From: an uncultured Acidimicrobiales bacterium
Lineage (GTDB): Bacteria > Actinomycetota > Acidimicrobiia > Acidimicrobiales > SZUA-35
Reading direction: 5' to 3'
DNA: 64,000 nucleotides
NCBI GenBank assembly: GCA_937997485.1
Contig: CALKTH010000031.1
Span: 1 to 64,000 of the forward strand
Both the position numbers and the translations under genes were made by a program. The stretch's first letter is position 1, and the number at the start of each line of letters is the position of its first letter. Below are positions 24,524 to 33,455 of the stretch, piece by piece. Below the pieces are notes generated by a model. The model saw only the letters and a program-made list of their open reading frames with translations, had not been told where the DNA came from and did no database searches.

Positions 24524-26929
24524 ATGTATGCAGCACTCGGTCGATGGTGTTTCGACAACTCGTGGAAGGTCATCGGTGGGTGGGTCGTCATCCTCATCGC
24601 CGCCGTTGGCAGCCTCGGCGCCCTGGGAGGGCCGGCCTTCGACAGCGGCTTCGAGATCCCGGCCTCCGAGTCGGCTTCCGGGTTCGATCTGCTCGAAGAA
24701 CACTTCCAGGGCTTCGGTAGCGGTCAGCCCGGCTCGATCGTCTTTGCGGCTGAGCAAGGAGTGACCGATCCGGAGATCCAGGCTGCGATGAGCACCTTCA
24801 TCGACACGATCCGCGCTGAGACCGGTCCTGACGGAGAATTCGCCACCCTGCAGGTGCAGTCTCCTTACGACGAAGGTGCCGCCCAGCGCCTCATCGCCAG
24901 CCAGGGCCCGCGAGCGGGTCAGATCGCGTTCGCCGACATCAACATTCCGATCGAAGTCGATCAGGTCGAGGCCGGTGAGATGGGTGCCCGGATGATGGAG
25001 CTCATCGAGGAGCAGGGCCTCAACGAGATCGATGGCCTGCAAGTGGAGATCGGTGGCGCCGTTCTTGGCGGCTTCGAGCCTCCAGAGTCTGAGCTGCTCG
25101 GTCTGGCGTTTGCCGTCTTCGTGCTGATCGTGGCCATGGGTTCCGTGGTCGCCATGGGCACCACAATCGGTGTCGCCGTGCTCGGAGTCGGGATCGGCGG
25201 CATGACGATCGCCCTCATCTCGCATCTCACCACCGTGCCAGAGTTCGCCACCTCGATCGGCCTCATGATCGGCCTCGGCGTGGGTATCGACTACGCCCTC
25301 TTCATCGTCACCCGCTACCGCGAGGCGCTGGCCCAAGGCTTCCCGCCCCGTGAAGCCACAGCAGTGGCAATCGACACGGCCGGCCGCTCTGTTGTCTTCG
25401 CCGGTGCGACCGTGGTGGTCTCGCTCCTCGGCCTACTCCTCATCGGATTGGCCTTCATCACCGGGCTTGGCCTCGCCGCTTCGGCCACCGTTGCCGTGGT
25501 GATGGCGGCCTCGGTCACCCTGCTTCCCGCCGCTCTCGGCATCGTCCGAGACCGGGTGAACCTGACTCGAGTCCGAGGAATGGCAGCGTCAGCGCTCATC
25601 GCATTCTCTCTCCTCGGTCTCGGCCTCGGGATTACACCGTTGCTCTTCGCTGCTCCTCTTGGCTTGGTGGTGCTGTTCCTGGGCATCAAGCCCCTCAACA
25701 TCTCCTTCCTCCGCAAGGCGCTGCCGCCTCGCAAGGAGGTCCCCATTCGGGAGACCATCTGGTACCGCTGGAGCCGCAAGATCCAGGCGCAGCCGTGGGC
25801 GTGGGCGCTCGGCGGTACGGCTCTGCTGCTGGTGCTGACCGCTCCGGTGCTTTCGCTTCGCATGGGCTTCTCCGACGAGGGCAACTATCCGGAGGAGACC
25901 ACCACTCGCCAGGCGTACGACCTGAAGGCCGAGGGCTTCGGTGCTGGTTCGAACGGCCCGCTTCTCCTGGTCAGCGAGATTGGCGGCCCTGAGGATGCGG
26001 CCACGCTGCAAGCTCTGTCCGGCGCCATCAATGCCACCGATGGTGTGGCGTTCGCCTCGCCGCCCTTCCCGAGCGACCAGGTGAATCCTGCTGCTTCGCA
26101 AGCGATGATCATTCAGATTCAGCCAACCACCTCACCTCAGGCTCTCGAGACCGAAGAACTGGTCAAGGCGCTGCGGGCCGACGTGATTCCGGCGGCCACT
26201 GCCGGCACCACACTCGAGCCGTTCCTTACCGGGGCCACGGCCGCGAACATCGACTTCACCAGCTTCCTCGGCGGACGCATCATCCTGTTCTTCAGCGTCG
26301 TGCTGCTCCTCAGCTTCCTGCTCCTGATGACGGTGTTCCGCTCAATCATGGTGCCGCTCAAGGCCGTGATCATGAACATGCTGTCCATCGGAGCCGCCTA
26401 CGGCATCGTGGTGGCGGTATTCCAATGGGGTTGGGGCGGCTCGTTGCTGGGCATCGAACCAGCGCCGATCGAACCGTTCATTCCGATGATGATGTTCGCC
26501 ATCGTCTTCGGACTCTCGATGGACTACGAGGTCTTCCTTCTCTCCCGAGTGAAAGAGGAGTACGAGCGCACCGGCGACCCGGTGAACTCTGTGGCTGATG
26601 GGTTGTCGATGACGGCTCGAGTGATCACGGCCGCTGCGGCGATCATGGTCGTGGTGTTCGGCAGCTTCATGTTCGAGGATGACCGGATCATCAAGCTGTT
26701 CGGTCTTGGCCTGGCGATGGCCGTCTTCATCGACGCCACGTTGGTTCGTATGTTGCTGGTTCCATCCACCATGCAGCTGCTTGGCGCTCGCAACTGGTGG
26801 CTTCCTGGCTGGCTCGATCGCTTGCTGCCCAACCTCAACGTTGAGGGTGAGCATCACGAGCCGCCGGTCTCTCTGTCCCCAGGGGATATGACGCAGGATG
26901 ACGATTCGCGAGAGCCAATCCTCACATAG
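24524..26929 (+). CDS. MMPL/RND family transporter
   Basis: About 801 residues from ATG 24524, with GGAG eight bases upstream. Two repeated halves each have a membrane segment, a large outward-facing loop and a cluster of five to six helices. The conserved 'GVGIDYALFIVTRYRE' and 'GLSMDYEVFLLSRVKEE' motifs carry the proton-relay Asp-Tyr pairs of MmpL proteins. It should export a lipid, or a drug-like or hydrophobic compound, using the proton gradient. Regulation by the divergent TetR is likely. A canonical terminator follows. Confidence 0.92.
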   Translation: MYAALGRWCFDNSWKVIGGWVVILIAAVGSLGALGGPAFDSGFEIPASESASGFDLLEEHFQGFGSGQPGSIVFAAEQGVTDPEIQAAMSTFIDTIRAETGPDGEFATLQVQSPYDEGAAQRLIASQGPRAGQIAFADINIPIEVDQVEAGEMGARMMELIEEQGLNEIDGLQVEIGGAVLGGFEPPESELLGLAFAVFVLIVAMGSVVAMGTTIGVAVLGVGIGGMTIALISHLTTVPEFATSIGLMIGLGVGIDYALFIVTRYREALAQGFPPREATAVAIDTAGRSVVFAGATVVVSLLGLLLIGLAFITGLGLAASATVAVVMAASVTLLPAALGIVRDRVNLTRVRGMAASALIAFSLLGLGLGITPLLFAAPLGLVVLFLGIKPLNISFLRKALPPRKEVPIRETIWYRWSRKIQAQPWAWALGGTALLLVLTAPVLSLRMGFSDEGNYPEETTTRQAYDLKAEGFGAGSNGPLLLVSEIGGPEDAATLQALSGAINATDGVAFASPPFPSDQVNPAASQAMIIQIQPTTSPQALETEELVKALRADVIPAATAGTTLEPFLTGATAANIDFTSFLGGRIILFFSVVLLLSFLLLMTVFRSIMVPLKAVIMNMLSIGAAYGIVVAVFQWGWGGSLLGIEPAPIEPFIPMMMFAIVFGLSMDYEVFLLSRVKEEYERTGDPVNSVADGLSMTARVITAAAAIMVVVFGSFMFEDDRIIKLFGLGLAMAVFIDATLVRMLLVPSTMQLLGARNWWLPGWLDRLLPNLNVEGEHHEPPVSLSPGDMTQDDDSREPILT

Positions 26930-26940
26930 AGTTCACACTC

Positions 26941-26985
26941 GGCAGATGGCGACATTCCCTCCGTCGCCATCTGCCACTGTTTTTC
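26941..26985. terminator. Rho-independent terminator
   Basis: Perfect 13-bp arms GGCAGATGGCGAC/GTCGCCATCTGCC with a 9-base loop, followed by ACTGTTTTTC. It is the only classic stem plus T-tract terminator I saw in the window. It ends the MMPL transcript and may also serve the convergent MFS gene. Confidence 0.92.
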
Positions 26986-26990
26986 TTGAA

Positions 26991-28316
26991 CTACGTCGAC
27001 TCCGCAGCGGGTTCTTGCACGGCCTCGTCAGATGAGTTGGGGTCCTGTGGAGCCCTCGTGCGGCGAGGGCGAGCGAGCACGCTGATGGCCGCGGTTGCTC
27101 GCGACGGCATCGGCACCCAAGCTCGCTGCCGCTCCATCGGCAACGGGTCGCGCACGACGACCCGATAGCCGACGTACGTCGCAATCGCCGCGTGAGTGCC
27201 GGCGAGGATCCAGAAGAACGCCTGCGTCCCGACGACCACGAATGCCCCGGCGGTGAGCAGCGGGCCCAGGACGGCGCCGAGGCCGTTGATGATCACGAGT
27301 GACGAGCTGGCCGCCACCATCTTCGAGCTGGGGATCCAGTCGTTCGTGTACGCAATGGAAAGGGAGTAGAGAGGGAACATCGTGCCGCCCAACAGCAGCA
27401 TGAGTCCGGTGGCCACTGCTGTGCCAGCATCGACGATGGTCAGGGTGAGGCTGATAGCGGAGGCGGTGGCCGCCACGATGCCGAGAAGGCCACGTCGAGG
27501 CACACGGTCGGAGAGAATGCCGATCGGCCACTGAAACACGACGGCGCCGACGATGGACGCCCCGATGAAGAGCGCCACCTCGTTTGACGAGAGTCCCACT
27601 CTTGTGGCGTAGACGGCGCCCATGCCGAGGAGCGTGCCTGCGCTCATACCGACGAAGAACATGCTCACGGTGCCGGTGGGCACGATGGCGATCAGCTCCC
27701 GCATGGAGAGCCGCTCAATCTCGTCAATCGGGGGTGCCGATGTGGTCGAGAGTGAGACCGGGACGAGCGACACCGAAACCAAGACTGACGCCACGATGAA
27801 GAGCGTGAACTCGCCCGGATCGGCCGTGGTGAGAAGCAGCTGGCCGACCGCGACGCCACCCATCGAGACCACCATGTACAGCGCCAGCAACCGACCCCTC
27901 GTCTGAGGCGTGGCAATGTCGTTCAGCCAGGACTCGGCCACCACGTACAGGCCGGCCATGCACAGTCCGGTCAGAAAGCGCATGGCGACCCACACAGCTG
28001 GGAAGACCGCGACTGCGTGCACGAGCGCCGCAGTGGAAGCGAGCGAGGCGAGGGCGGCGAACACTCGGATATGGCCCACCTGCGCCAGACTGCGCATTGC
28101 GAGGCGGGATCCCGCCAAGAAACCGGCGAAGTAGGCAGCCATGATCACGCCGGTCGCCACGGTGTCGAACGACTCGAGCTCGGCGCGGATGCCAACGACG
28201 CTGCCTCCTAGACCGTTGCCCACCATGAGAAAGGCGAAACCGGTGAGAAGGGCGGCGGCAGCCGAACTCGGGCGTGGCTCCGGAACGGGGATGACCGGGG
28301 TGCCGACAGCCGTCAC
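26991..28316 (-). CDS. Major facilitator superfamily transporter
   Basis: 441 residues with about 12 membrane helices. An MFS-type loop follows helix 2 ('GSRLAMRSLAQVGHIRVF') and 'ESWLNDIATPQTRGRLLALY' resembles the YcaD-like branch. Its start overlaps the stop of the gamma-butyrobetaine hydroxylase gene by 4 bases. Coupled expression suggests uptake or export of a compound related to that enzyme, such as a betaine or carnitine (inference). Confidence 0.88.
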   Translation of the reverse strand: MTAVGTPVIPVPEPRPSSAAAALLTGFAFLMVGNGLGGSVVGIRAELESFDTVATGVIMAAYFAGFLAGSRLAMRSLAQVGHIRVFAALASLASTAALVHAVAVFPAVWVAMRFLTGLCMAGLYVVAESWLNDIATPQTRGRLLALYMVVSMGGVAVGQLLLTTADPGEFTLFIVASVLVSVSLVPVSLSTTSAPPIDEIERLSMRELIAIVPTGTVSMFFVGMSAGTLLGMGAVYATRVGLSSNEVALFIGASIVGAVVFQWPIGILSDRVPRRGLLGIVAATASAISLTLTIVDAGTAVATGLMLLLGGTMFPLYSLSIAYTNDWIPSSKMVAASSSLVIINGLGAVLGPLLTAGAFVVVGTQAFFWILAGTHAAIATYVGYRVVVRDPLPMERQRAWVPMPSRATAAISVLARPRRTRAPQDPNSSDEAVQEPAAEST

Positions 28317-29368
28317 GTTCGTTGGCGCAATCGGAACGCTTCGTTCACCAGATCTTCGAACTCGAAATAGATGTCCTGGAGGTGTCGGCCGCCGGTCGAG
28401 GGGTCGAACATGGTCCGTCCATGGAGCACTCGGTGCCCGTGCAACAACATGAGATCGCCTGCGTCCATTCGGAATTGTGCCCGATTCGACGGATCGAGCA
28501 CCCGATCACACAGGCGCTGGTACGACTCGTAGAAGCACTCGGTGTTCGAATCGAAGGGATCCATCGGCTGCAGCAGCTGATTGGAGAAGCGGAGATGCTC
28601 CATGGTGCCGTCGGCAGCGCGACGAATCAGCGGCGCCCGGGTCCAGGTCTCGGCTCGATCGGAGAACTGCCGGAACGAGGCTCGCACCGTCGACAGCACG
28701 TGCAGGTCTGCCTCCGCCAGCTGCTCCGCGACGGCGAAACCGTCGACCACGATGGAATCGCCACCCGCGGCGTCGTTGACAAGCATGTGAATGATCTGGC
28801 CGGAAGGCGGCGTGGCGTAGCTTGCCATGTCGTTGTGCGGTGGGAGCGGCTCTGCGGTGTGCGCAATGTTGTAGCCCGCCGGGTCGACGAGTACGTCGTG
28901 CACCCGGCCCAAAGCGACCTCGTGTGGTGGGGCCCAGCGCTGGATGAACTGCTCGAGGTGGCCCGGTGTCGTGGGCACACCGTGAATCATCACCACGCCA
29001 GTGCGAGCAAATGCCTCGAAGCAGTCGGCGACGATTTCAGGATCGTCCATGTCTGTGTGCTCGAAGCGTGGCAAGTCAAATGTGGAGTTGGTCCAGGGCT
29101 CGGGCGTGGGACGGTCGCGACGGCTGGTCGCGACGGTGCCTCGGAACCACTCGGCGCTGTAGCGAGATGTGTGATCGCCCCAATCCACCACGAGATCATT
29201 GCCATCGATCGTGGCCACCGCATACTCGGTGCGCACCTGACTGATGACGACTCGGTGCTCGTCGGTTGCCACGACGCGGCACGCCTCGCATGGACAGTTG
29301 TCGCGAAGCCACAGAGCGGAGACGGATTTGCCGTTCGCCTCGGGCCAGGGCAGAGAGAGATGACGCAC
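28313..29368 (-). CDS. Gamma-butyrobetaine dioxygenase-like (TauD/TfdA) hydroxylase
   Basis: About 351 residues from GTG 29368; a GTG three codons upstream is also possible. An N-terminal DUF971-type domain carries the zinc-binding Cys cluster 'DNCPCEAC'. The C-terminal double-stranded helix has iron ligands in 'PPHNDM' (HxD) and a distal His in 'HGHRVLHGR', with a downstream Arg for 2-oxoglutarate. The family hydroxylates gamma-butyrobetaine to L-carnitine, or trimethyllysine. It is coupled to an MFS transporter and lies in a window rich in betaine and one-carbon genes. Confidence 0.88.
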   Translation of the reverse strand: MRHLSLPWPEANGKSVSALWLRDNCPCEACRVVATDEHRVVISQVRTEYAVATIDGNDLVVDWGDHTSRYSAEWFRGTVATSRRDRPTPEPWTNSTFDLPRFEHTDMDDPEIVADCFEAFARTGVVMIHGVPTTPGHLEQFIQRWAPPHEVALGRVHDVLVDPAGYNIAHTAEPLPPHNDMASYATPPSGQIIHMLVNDAAGGDSIVVDGFAVAEQLAEADLHVLSTVRASFRQFSDRAETWTRAPLIRRAADGTMEHLRFSNQLLQPMDPFDSNTECFYESYQRLCDRVLDPSNRAQFRMDAGDLMLLHGHRVLHGRTMFDPSTGGRHLQDIYFEFEDLVNEAFRLRQRT

Positions 29369-29462
29369 GCCGCGCACGATATTGATCGCCGGTGCTGCCG
29401 TCGAGAGTTTTCTGCTGTGATCACGGACCCTCTCACAGGGGACAACGACGTGCCGATGGGGG

Positions 29463-31085
29463 GTGGTCGTGTCTCCGTTCGTCGCGCTCTTCCGAGGTTC
29501 CCGCCCGCCGATCGCCCGCCTGATGGCTGGCCTCTTCGGCGCGCTGTTGCTCACTGCGGCTGCCGGTGTTGCCTCCGCGCCGGCGAATGCTCAGGATGAC
29601 TTCCTCGAAGGCCCCGAGGTGGACTTCGTGACGGACCCGGCGCTCGCCACCGTGTCGAGTGAATTGCCACTGAATGGAGCGACGGCCGAAGAGTGGGAGG
29701 CGATCGCTGAGAATGCGCTCGATGTGGACCTGTGGTTCCTCGAAGACGATGACATCACGTGGCGTCGTGAGGCCATGGATGCGAATCGAAACTTCCAGGT
29801 TGAGCAGGAGCGCCAATCAGAAGAGCGACGAGAACGAGCGGCCGCCGCCGCTGACCGAACTCGTGAGCGGCTCGACGATGCGTTGGCGGCCAGAAACGCC
29901 TTGGAAGTCCAGGTCGAGAAGTTCGCCATCCAGATGTTCATTCTGAGCGACGAAGGGCTCGCCGATCGGCTTGGCGGCGATCTCATTGCGGCCCGAAATA
30001 CTCAACCGATTCGCGATGCCGCCGACGCGGTTGAGGCAAACATCACCACGTCCGACATTGCGTTGGTGCGGGCTCGTGAGCTGCACTCGGTCAACGAGGC
30101 TCGCCTTGCCGAGGCTGAGAAGGAGCTCGCCGGCTTCCGAGCCTTCCGCAATCGAGCATTCCAGCTCGACCGAGATCTCGAGGCGCTGATTGACCGGCGC
30201 AATGAGGCCATTGCTGAGCGCACCGAGTTCGTGCTGGTCGCCGAGCGTCCCGATGTGGAACTCGTGCGCATCGTGTCGGTCATCGTTCGTCGGCCGATTC
30301 CCCAGCCCGAGTCCGAAGACGGGTCCGACGGCGACGCACCGGCTGATGGCGAAGTCGCCGGTCCAAACATCGACGAGTCCGCTGGCGACCCGACCACCGA
30401 CGCACCTGTCGTCGGTGAGGTGCCGCCGGCCGGGCCTGTTATCACCGACCCCACACCGGTCGTGCCGTCCACCGATGGCGATCCCGCCCCCGACCCTGAA
30501 CCGTCTGCGGACGAGCCCACCGCTGGTGACCCGGCAACTGGTGACGACTCGCCAAACGAACCGGCTCCCACCGATACGCCGACCGACGTCGACATTCCAC
30601 CCGAGCCGGCCACACCAGACTTCGTCCCGACGCCAAATCCACTCGGCCCCGATCTGCCGGATGAAGACGGCGATGGCATTCCCGATGTTCCCTTCACCGA
30701 GGAGCTGATCGAGATCCAGCCGATGATCGTGAACGCTGAGATCGCGGAGCAGGTGGCCCAGCTCATCGGTGATGCGCAGTCGGCCGGGATCGAGCTCCGA
30801 GGCTGGGGCTACCGTCCTCGCGAGCTACAGATCGAACTTCGGGTCGGGCATTGCGGAACGAGTGGCTACGCGATTTTCGACCGCCGAGCAGCGCTTTGCA
30901 GCCCGCCGACCGCCCGGCCCGGTGCTTCCCAGCACGAGCTCGGCCTCGCCATCGACTTCACTCAAGGTGGATCGATCCTCAACTCGTCGAGCTCTGGCTT
31001 CCAGTGGCTCCGGGCGAACGCGGCCAACTATGGCCTGCGGAACCTTCCAAGCGAGGCCTGGCACTGGTCCACCACCGGCCGCTGA
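29463..31085 (+). CDS. Exported M15-type D-alanyl-D-alanine carboxypeptidase family protein with coiled coil and acidic linker
   Basis: About 540 residues; the exact GTG among the first three codons is uncertain. A signal peptide ends near 'ASAPANAQ'. Residues about 75-270 are charged and helical, likely coiled coil. A long Pro/Asp/Thr-rich linker follows (about 280-400). The C-terminal catalytic domain has 'ASQHELGLAIDF' (zinc-binding HxxxxxxD) and 'EAWHWS', the VanY/M15 signature. It should trim peptidoglycan stem peptides outside the membrane. The coiled coil plus linker resembles NlpC/P60-type hydrolases that dock at the division machinery; that parallel is inference. Confidence 0.85.
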   Translation: MVVSPFVALFRGSRPPIARLMAGLFGALLLTAAAGVASAPANAQDDFLEGPEVDFVTDPALATVSSELPLNGATAEEWEAIAENALDVDLWFLEDDDITWRREAMDANRNFQVEQERQSEERRERAAAAADRTRERLDDALAARNALEVQVEKFAIQMFILSDEGLADRLGGDLIAARNTQPIRDAADAVEANITTSDIALVRARELHSVNEARLAEAEKELAGFRAFRNRAFQLDRDLEALIDRRNEAIAERTEFVLVAERPDVELVRIVSVIVRRPIPQPESEDGSDGDAPADGEVAGPNIDESAGDPTTDAPVVGEVPPAGPVITDPTPVVPSTDGDPAPDPEPSADEPTAGDPATGDDSPNEPAPTDTPTDVDIPPEPATPDFVPTPNPLGPDLPDEDGDGIPDVPFTEELIEIQPMIVNAEIAEQVAQLIGDAQSAGIELRGWGYRPRELQIELRVGHCGTSGYAIFDRRAALCSPPTARPGASQHELGLAIDFTQGGSILNSSSSGFQWLRANAANYGLRNLPSEAWHWSTTGR

Positions 31086-31130
31086 TCGCCAGGCATCACC
31101 CGCTGGCTGTTTGCCCGAGTCGTTACTTTC

Positions 31131-31170
31131 TGGGCGGAAAATGCACACACTGGTGTGCATTTTCCGCCCA
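31131..31170. repeat. 40-bp palindrome, copy E (downstream of the nuclease-like gene)
   Basis: Perfect 18-bp arms TGGGCGGAAAATGCACAC/GTGTGCATTTTCCGCCCA with a 4-base centre ACTG. It is flanked by TTTC on the left and AAGAAG on the right, as is its partner at 32289-32328. It lies between convergent genes and could terminate both, but the matching partner on the other side of the nuclease-like gene argues for a dispersed or cassette-flanking repeat. Confidence 0.85.
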
Positions 31171-31248
31171 AGAAGATTCGCTCGCGCCGCAATGAGGTGA
31201 TGCTGGCGCGATCGCTGGCTTCAGAATCGGGCGGTTGGCCGCAGAGGT

Positions 31249-32208
31249 TCAGGCGCTGGGGGCTGAGGTGCGGGGCAGCCGAGCGGCGAGCCTGCGGTCG
31301 ACATAGTCCGGACGATCGCGGACGTCCCGATAGGTCACCCGAACGGGATCCCATCCGGTGGCCTCGATGATGAGATTCTGGCGCTCGAGATCCGCTGCGA
31401 GGTTCTCTTGTGTGGAGTGGGCGAGCATCGAGTCACACTCGCCCCAGCACCCGAACTCGGGCCGGGCGAAGTCGAGATAGAAGGTGCGGCCGTTGTCGCA
31501 CACGACCTTGAGCTGTCGAACCGGTTGAGGAAAGCCACCTCGAAGCCGGATCCCGTCGAAGTCTCGCTCGAACGTGTTGGTCCCTTGATCCAGCAGACTA
31601 CCTCGGGTCGCGAGGCAGGCCCGGAGCGTCGTGCCGCCGGGCCGCCCCTGCTTTCCCAGCTCCAGCGCACGCAGGGCGAGCTGTTCTTCGGTGACAAGGC
31701 CAGCATCGACGGCCGCCGTGATGACGTCGTGCAGCTGACTCACGGTGAGATCGCGAGCAGCGTCGATGATGGAACGGAGTGGCGTGGTGACCGGAACCCG
31801 TCGGAGACGAGTCAGATCCAAGGAGGTCAGGTCCGTACTTCGAACGAGTCGCCGGCCATGAGCGGTGGGCCGGCAGTGGCGAGGAACGATCAACTCGATT
31901 CGATCGGGTGCCGGCCCCAGGCCGTGCCAGTGGAGAGCGCTCGAGAGTCCGATGGCTCCCTCCGGACCGGCGAGGAGGCCGGCCTGCTCGACGCGATCGT
32001 CATAGGTCCATGCAAGGCTGGTCGATCGGTACCAACCAGGCGCTACTCGCTCGATGAGTCGGCGTTCGAGCAGCATGGTGATGCCTCGTCGGCTGAAGCC
32101 GTGGCGATCCAGGTCGATGGGGCCGATGAACCCGCCTCGCCCCCTGACCGAGCGAGTGAGTGCACTGAATCGCTGATCCCAGCGAACGGCAGATAATGAG
32201 CGGGGCAT
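31249..32208 (-). CDS. AbiEi-like N-terminal / DUF559-type endonuclease-fold C-terminal protein
   Basis: About 319 residues from ATG 32208, chosen for the GAGGA site eight bases upstream; the open frame runs on through a palindrome and is not credible. The N-terminus has a winged-helix region ('ITMLLERRLIERVAPGWYR') as in AbiEi antitoxins and related proteins. The C-terminus matches the DUF559/Vsr-like restriction fold: 'FYLDFARPEFGCWGECDS' gives candidate Asp and Glu metal ligands, then 'TGWDPVRVTYRDV'. Such two-domain proteins are multicopy in actinobacteria and of unknown function. It stands between two matched 40-bp palindromes at 78 and 80 bases. Confidence 0.75.
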   Translation of the reverse strand: MPRSLSAVRWDQRFSALTRSVRGRGGFIGPIDLDRHGFSRRGITMLLERRLIERVAPGWYRSTSLAWTYDDRVEQAGLLAGPEGAIGLSSALHWHGLGPAPDRIELIVPRHCRPTAHGRRLVRSTDLTSLDLTRLRRVPVTTPLRSIIDAARDLTVSQLHDVITAAVDAGLVTEEQLALRALELGKQGRPGGTTLRACLATRGSLLDQGTNTFERDFDGIRLRGGFPQPVRQLKVVCDNGRTFYLDFARPEFGCWGECDSMLAHSTQENLAADLERQNLIIEATGWDPVRVTYRDVRDRPDYVDRRLAARLPRTSAPSA

Positions 32209-32288
32209 GTACGACTTCCTCATCCAGAAGGGGTGGAGGGGGAAGTTCGGTCGCCGAGAGTACGCCGAACGCTTCGGCACGCGTTTCC

Positions 32289-32328
32289 TGGGCGGAAAAC
32301 GCACACCCGGGTGTGCACTTTCCGCCCA
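32289..32328. repeat. 40-bp palindrome, copy F (upstream of the nuclease-like gene)
   Basis: Arms TGGGCGGAAA/TTTCCGCCCA, a 2x2 mismatch AC/AC, then GCACAC/GTGTGC around CCGG. Length, outer arms and flanking TTTC...AAGAAG match the copy at 31131-31170. It is not at a gene end that lacks a terminator, since another hairpin (32498-32535) already follows metF. Confidence 0.85.
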
Positions 32329-32497
32329 AGAAGTCAGCGAATGGGGTGGAGCGGGCAGCGAACTCGGGTGGTGAGCGCGGGCAGCGAACACGGTGGCATC
32401 GAGCATGGGCAATTGCGGGCGGCGGCGGGATCGTGGCGAGGTTGAGGCCGGCGCGAGCCTGTCAACCGAGCCGGCGGCGCGGGTGCAAAACGACGAA
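32329..32497. other. Non-coding stretch with a short direct repeat
   Basis: Part of a 354-bp gap. Two similar units beginning GCGGGCAGCGAAC start at 32351 and 32377, 26 bases apart. The rest is GC-rich with no credible reading frame or promoter that I can identify. Confidence 0.4.
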
Positions 32498-32535
32498 GAC
32501 CGGGCGATCGCTGCGTTGGCAGCGAGCACCCGGTC
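32498..32535 (-). terminator. Hairpin after metF
   Basis: Outer stem GACCGGG/CCCGGTC, 4x4 internal loop, inner stem CGCTGC/GCAGCG and tetraloop GTTG (plus-strand reading). In the metF direction it is followed by a T-rich run (TTCGTCGTTTT). It likely ends the fhs-metF transcript. Confidence 0.7.
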
Positions 32536-32562
32536 CTCGATCAGCCTCGAGAGGGCGGACGG

Positions 32563-33453
32563 TCAGGCGTTTGCGAGGGCCTCGGCCCGCCAGGCTTCGG
32601 TCGCCTCGACCTGGTTGAAGGTGTACATGTGCACGCCCTCGACGCCGAGATCGAGATTGGCCTCGCTCAGCGGCAGCAGCAGGTCGTTCGGGTCATATGC
32701 CGTGCTGGTCATCATCTTTGTGATGGCCGCCCGGTTCTTCTTCAGGTAGCCCAGCGACTGACCGAGTCCGATGCGGACACCCATGCTCATGAGCTTGGTC
32801 TTGTCGACAACGCCGGAGATGCCGAGATGGATGGGGAGCGTGAGGCCAGACGCCCGCTCGGCCCGAATCCAATCCTCGATCACCGCAGCGTCGAAGCACA
32901 TCTGTGTGCTGCACCAGCCGGGTACACCGGCCTCGGCCAGCAGCGCCTGCTTGGCGTGCAGTGCATCGTGCAACTTCTCGTCGGAGATGAAGGCGTGGTG
33001 ATCGGGGTAGGACGTGACGCCGATGGCGTCGAGCCCGTGATCGGTGTCGAGGAAGTCGCGAAGGAACTCCACTGCGTCGAAGTAGCCGCCGGGTGGGTCG
33101 GCGTCGCCACCCACGAGAAACATCTTTGACACACCGGCGGAACGGCACCAGGCGGCAAGCTCAGCGGTGTGAGCCTTGTCCCGAACCATGCGAGCGGAGA
33201 AGTGGGGAACCGGAGCGAAGCCCTCGGCGAGGAACTCTTCGGTGAGTCGCTGAGTCTCCTCGATCCCCTTGGCCGGTGAGCAGGTGACGGACAGCGGAGC
33301 GCCAGCGGGAAGGTGCGCTCGGGCCCCCTCCAGTGACTTCATCGGGACAAGCTCGATGGTGAAGTTCTCGGTCAATGCGATGCGGTGGGCACGAGCCTCG
33401 GCCGACTCCGGAAACTCGTCCGTTGCTGCGTCTTTCTTGCGGAACAGGACCAT
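32563..33453 (-). CDS. metF: Methylenetetrahydrofolate reductase (MetF family)
   Basis: 296 residues with the MetF TIM-barrel pattern: 'SVTCSPAKG', 'FLVGGDADPPGGYF', 'IGVTSYPDHH', 'TQMCFDAAVI', 'HLGISGVVDKTK'. It interconverts 5,10-methylene-THF and 5-methyl-THF with FAD. It directly follows fhs (2 bases apart). In a methyl-oxidising setting it could run in the oxidative direction to burn methyl-THF, as well as serving methionine synthesis. The sequence departs from E. coli MetF enough that direction and cofactor preference are open. Confidence 0.88.
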   Translation of the reverse strand: MVLFRKKDAATDEFPESAEARAHRIALTENFTIELVPMKSLEGARAHLPAGAPLSVTCSPAKGIEETQRLTEEFLAEGFAPVPHFSARMVRDKAHTAELAAWCRSAGVSKMFLVGGDADPPGGYFDAVEFLRDFLDTDHGLDAIGVTSYPDHHAFISDEKLHDALHAKQALLAEAGVPGWCSTQMCFDAAVIEDWIRAERASGLTLPIHLGISGVVDKTKLMSMGVRIGLGQSLGYLKKNRAAITKMMTSTAYDPNDLLLPLSEANLDLGVEGVHMYTFNQVEATEAWRAEALANA

Positions 33454-33455
33454 GG

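Noticed and set aside
32209-32529. N-terminal extension of the nuclease-like protein to 426 residues
   Set aside because: The extension runs through a palindromic repeat and lacks a ribosome-binding site, while ATG 32208 has a good one and begins the conserved region.
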